34,144 nt of DNA, taken from the NCBI GenBank assembly GCA_900320085.1, contig ONRC01000029.1, positions 1 through 34,144 on the forward strand, given 5' to 3'. Below, piece by piece: positions 33,004 through 34,144 of this stretch. A program made the translations under genes and the position numbers. Each line of letters starts with the position of its first letter. Position 1 is the first letter of the stretch. The notes beneath the pieces are model-generated. The model was not told the origin of the DNA. It saw only the letters and a program-made list of their open reading frames with translations, and did no database searches. This DNA comes from an uncultured Eubacteriales bacterium. Its GTDB lineage: Bacteria > Bacillota > Clostridia > Christensenellales > Aristaeellaceae.

Positions 33004-33234
33004 TTACGCGCTGGGAGCCAATGCTTTGGTGTTCCAGCGCTTTTTTTGTGTTTTCATACGTTTCACAGCAGGCGCATACTCGCCGGGAATCAGATGGTGC
33101 CGATCCATTGGATCTTTGCAGTATCCAAAGGGCGGATAGCTGCCGGAGTATTCGCCGTTCTGGGCCTTCGCGCGAAGGGCAGTACGGACTTTACGACTGC
33201 AATCGTGTGCGTACAATTCGTTGGAGAGTTTTCC
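33004..33234 (-). pseudogene. remnant of a serine site-specific recombinase
   Basis: The minus strand encodes a stretch with SNELYAHDCSRKVRTALRAK, then GEYSGSYPPFGY and DRHHLIPGEYAPAVKRM, matching the segment after the catalytic domain of large serine recombinases (the pattern SRKVR.ALRAKA..GEY.G...PFGY.KDP.DRHHLIPD). No catalytic domain precedes it: pyrG ends 1-2 nt before. The match stops after AVKRM, where the AraC terminator begins. It is a fragment of about 60 codons and not a working gene. Confidence 0.72.
33008..33047 (+). terminator. intrinsic terminator of the AraC-type gene
   Basis: GCGCTGG (33008-33014) pairs with CCAGCGC (33034-33040), an inner CCAA/TTGG stem adds strength, and seven T follow. 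It sits at the 3' edge of the recombinase remnant. In the rest of the 32899-33235 gap no intact gene is seen. Confidence 0.88.
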
Positions 33235-33235
33235 T

Positions 33236-34144
33236 TTAAGAAGGGATGCTGTCTTTATCCAATGTATTGATGGCCGCCTGGATAAAGCCCACAAACAGCG
33301 GATGGGGCTTGTTGGGGCGGCTCTTGAATTCGGGGTGGAATTGGACCCCCACGTAGAAATTCTCCTTAGGCAGCTCGATGGTTTCCACCAGCCTTCCGTC
33401 CGGGGACAGGCCGGAAAGGCATAAACCCGCCTGCTCCAGCGCCTCCCGGTATGCGTTGGCAAATTCATACCGGTGGCGGTGTCGTTCACTGATCTCCTTT
33501 GTATTGTAACAGCGGGCGATCACCGTGTCTTCTTGCAGGATACAGGGATATTTGCCCAGACGCAGTGTGCCGCCCTTGTCGATTTCATCGTTCTGCCCCG
33601 GCATAAAGTCGATCACTTTGTGGGGAGCGTTTTCGTCAAACTCCCGAGAATTGGCGTTTTTCAGACCGGCGGCGTTTCGGGCAAACTCAATCACGGCAAT
33701 CTGCATGCCCAGGCAGATGCCAAAGTACGGGATATGGTGCTCCCGGGCGTACTGCGCCGTCAGGATCATGCCCTCGATGCCCCGGCCCCCAAAGCCTCCG
33801 GGCACGATCAGGCCGTCCATGGGAGACAAGATAGCTTCCGCATTTTCTTTTGTCAATGCTTCCGAATCGATCCAAGCGATGTCGATGCGTGCATCCAGGG
33901 CATAGCCCGCGTGGCGCAGGGCCTCGGCCACGGACAGATAGGCGTCATGCAGCTGCACATATTTGCCCACCAAACCGATTTTGACCGTCTTGCTTTGATG
34001 CCGGATGCGTTCCACCAGCTCCTGCCATTCCGACAAATCAGGAGCGGGCGCTTGAATGCCCAGCTCCCGGCAGACGATGGAGGAAAGGTTCTTTTGCTCC
34101 AGCATCAGCGGCGCTTCGTAGAGGATGGGCAGGGTCAGGTTTTC
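33236..34144 (-). CDS. pyrG: CTP synthase, C-terminal part (gene runs out of the window)
   Basis: About 302 codons are present; a full protein is about 535 aa, so the N-terminal synthetase domain lies beyond 34144. The reading frame is open to the window edge (ENLTLPILYEAPLMLEQKNL). The glutaminase domain is complete: VKIGLVGKYVQLHDAYLSV, the nucleophile elbow GICLGMQ (catalytic Cys), and the FHPEFKSRP histidine/glutamate motif. The enzyme makes CTP from UTP with glutamine as the amide donor, in the cytoplasm. It ends normally (HPLFVGFIQAAINTL) 1-2 nt before the recombinase remnant. Confidence 0.96.
   Translation of the reverse strand, partial: ENLTLPILYEAPLMLEQKNLSSIVCRELGIQAPAPDLSEWQELVERIRHQSKTVKIGLVGKYVQLHDAYLSVAEALRHAGYALDARIDIAWIDSEALTKENAEAILSPMDGLIVPGGFGGRGIEGMILTAQYAREHHIPYFGICLGMQIAVIEFARNAAGLKNANSREFDENAPHKVIDFMPGQNDEIDKGGTLRLGKYPCILQEDTVIARCYNTKEISERHRHRYEFANAYREALEQAGLCLSGLSPDGRLVETIELPKENFYVGVQFHPEFKSRPNKPHPLFVGFIQAAINTLDKDSIPS

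Overview
The window looks like a chromosomal segment from a GC-rich, gut-type Clostridia (Firmicutes). The basis is strong AGGAGG-type ribosome sites, sigma-A promoters with 17-bp spacers in AT-rich gaps, homologues of the Bacillus pectin proteins YetA and YesU, and circularly permuted GH3 and reverse-strand CAZyme operons typical of that group. A closer placement (for example Christensenellales) is only a guess. There are 22 protein genes, most on the minus strand, plus one recombinase remnant. I saw no tRNA, rRNA or CRISPR array.

Left part (1-9,450): an Fe-S/FAD glutamate-synthase-small-subunit-like oxidoreductase; a divergent pair encoding a PL26 rhamnogalacturonan exolyase (YetA-like) and a DUF1961/YesU-like protein; an operon encoding a secreted SH3 protein, a HAD sugar-phosphatase-like protein and NagA; and a single Gfo/Idh/MocA sugar dehydrogenase with its own promoter and terminator.

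Middle part (9,450-19,650): a two-gene unit of a TM1266-type hydrogenase-system regulator and an orphan ABC solute-binding protein, preceded by a leader that looks like an attenuator; a secreted CxxC-repeat protein; an HtrA-type protease; and an operon encoding GH2, GH78 and a PflX-like radical SAM enzyme.

Right part (19,650-34,144): a surface-acylation unit made of a small membrane protein, an MBOAT acyltransferase and a giant protein with two SGNH/DltD-like domains around LRR and InlB-type repeats; a doubly membrane-anchored, domain-reversed GH3 with a 4-TM partner; GH43 and a second GH78-like enzyme, diverging from an AraC regulator; and the 3' part of pyrG, next to a serine-recombinase fragment.

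The PL26, DUF1961, two GH78-like, GH2, GH43 and AraC genes fit together as rhamnogalacturonan/pectin side-chain degradation. All the enzymes except GH3 lack signal peptides, so they should act on imported oligosaccharides, yet no transporter lies in the window. Palindromic intergenic repeats sit in three of the gaps around these genes. The observations I rate highest are the switch-like leader (10,734-10,897), the tandem-SGNH/MBOAT unit, and a perfect 10-bp inverted repeat across the araC promoter.
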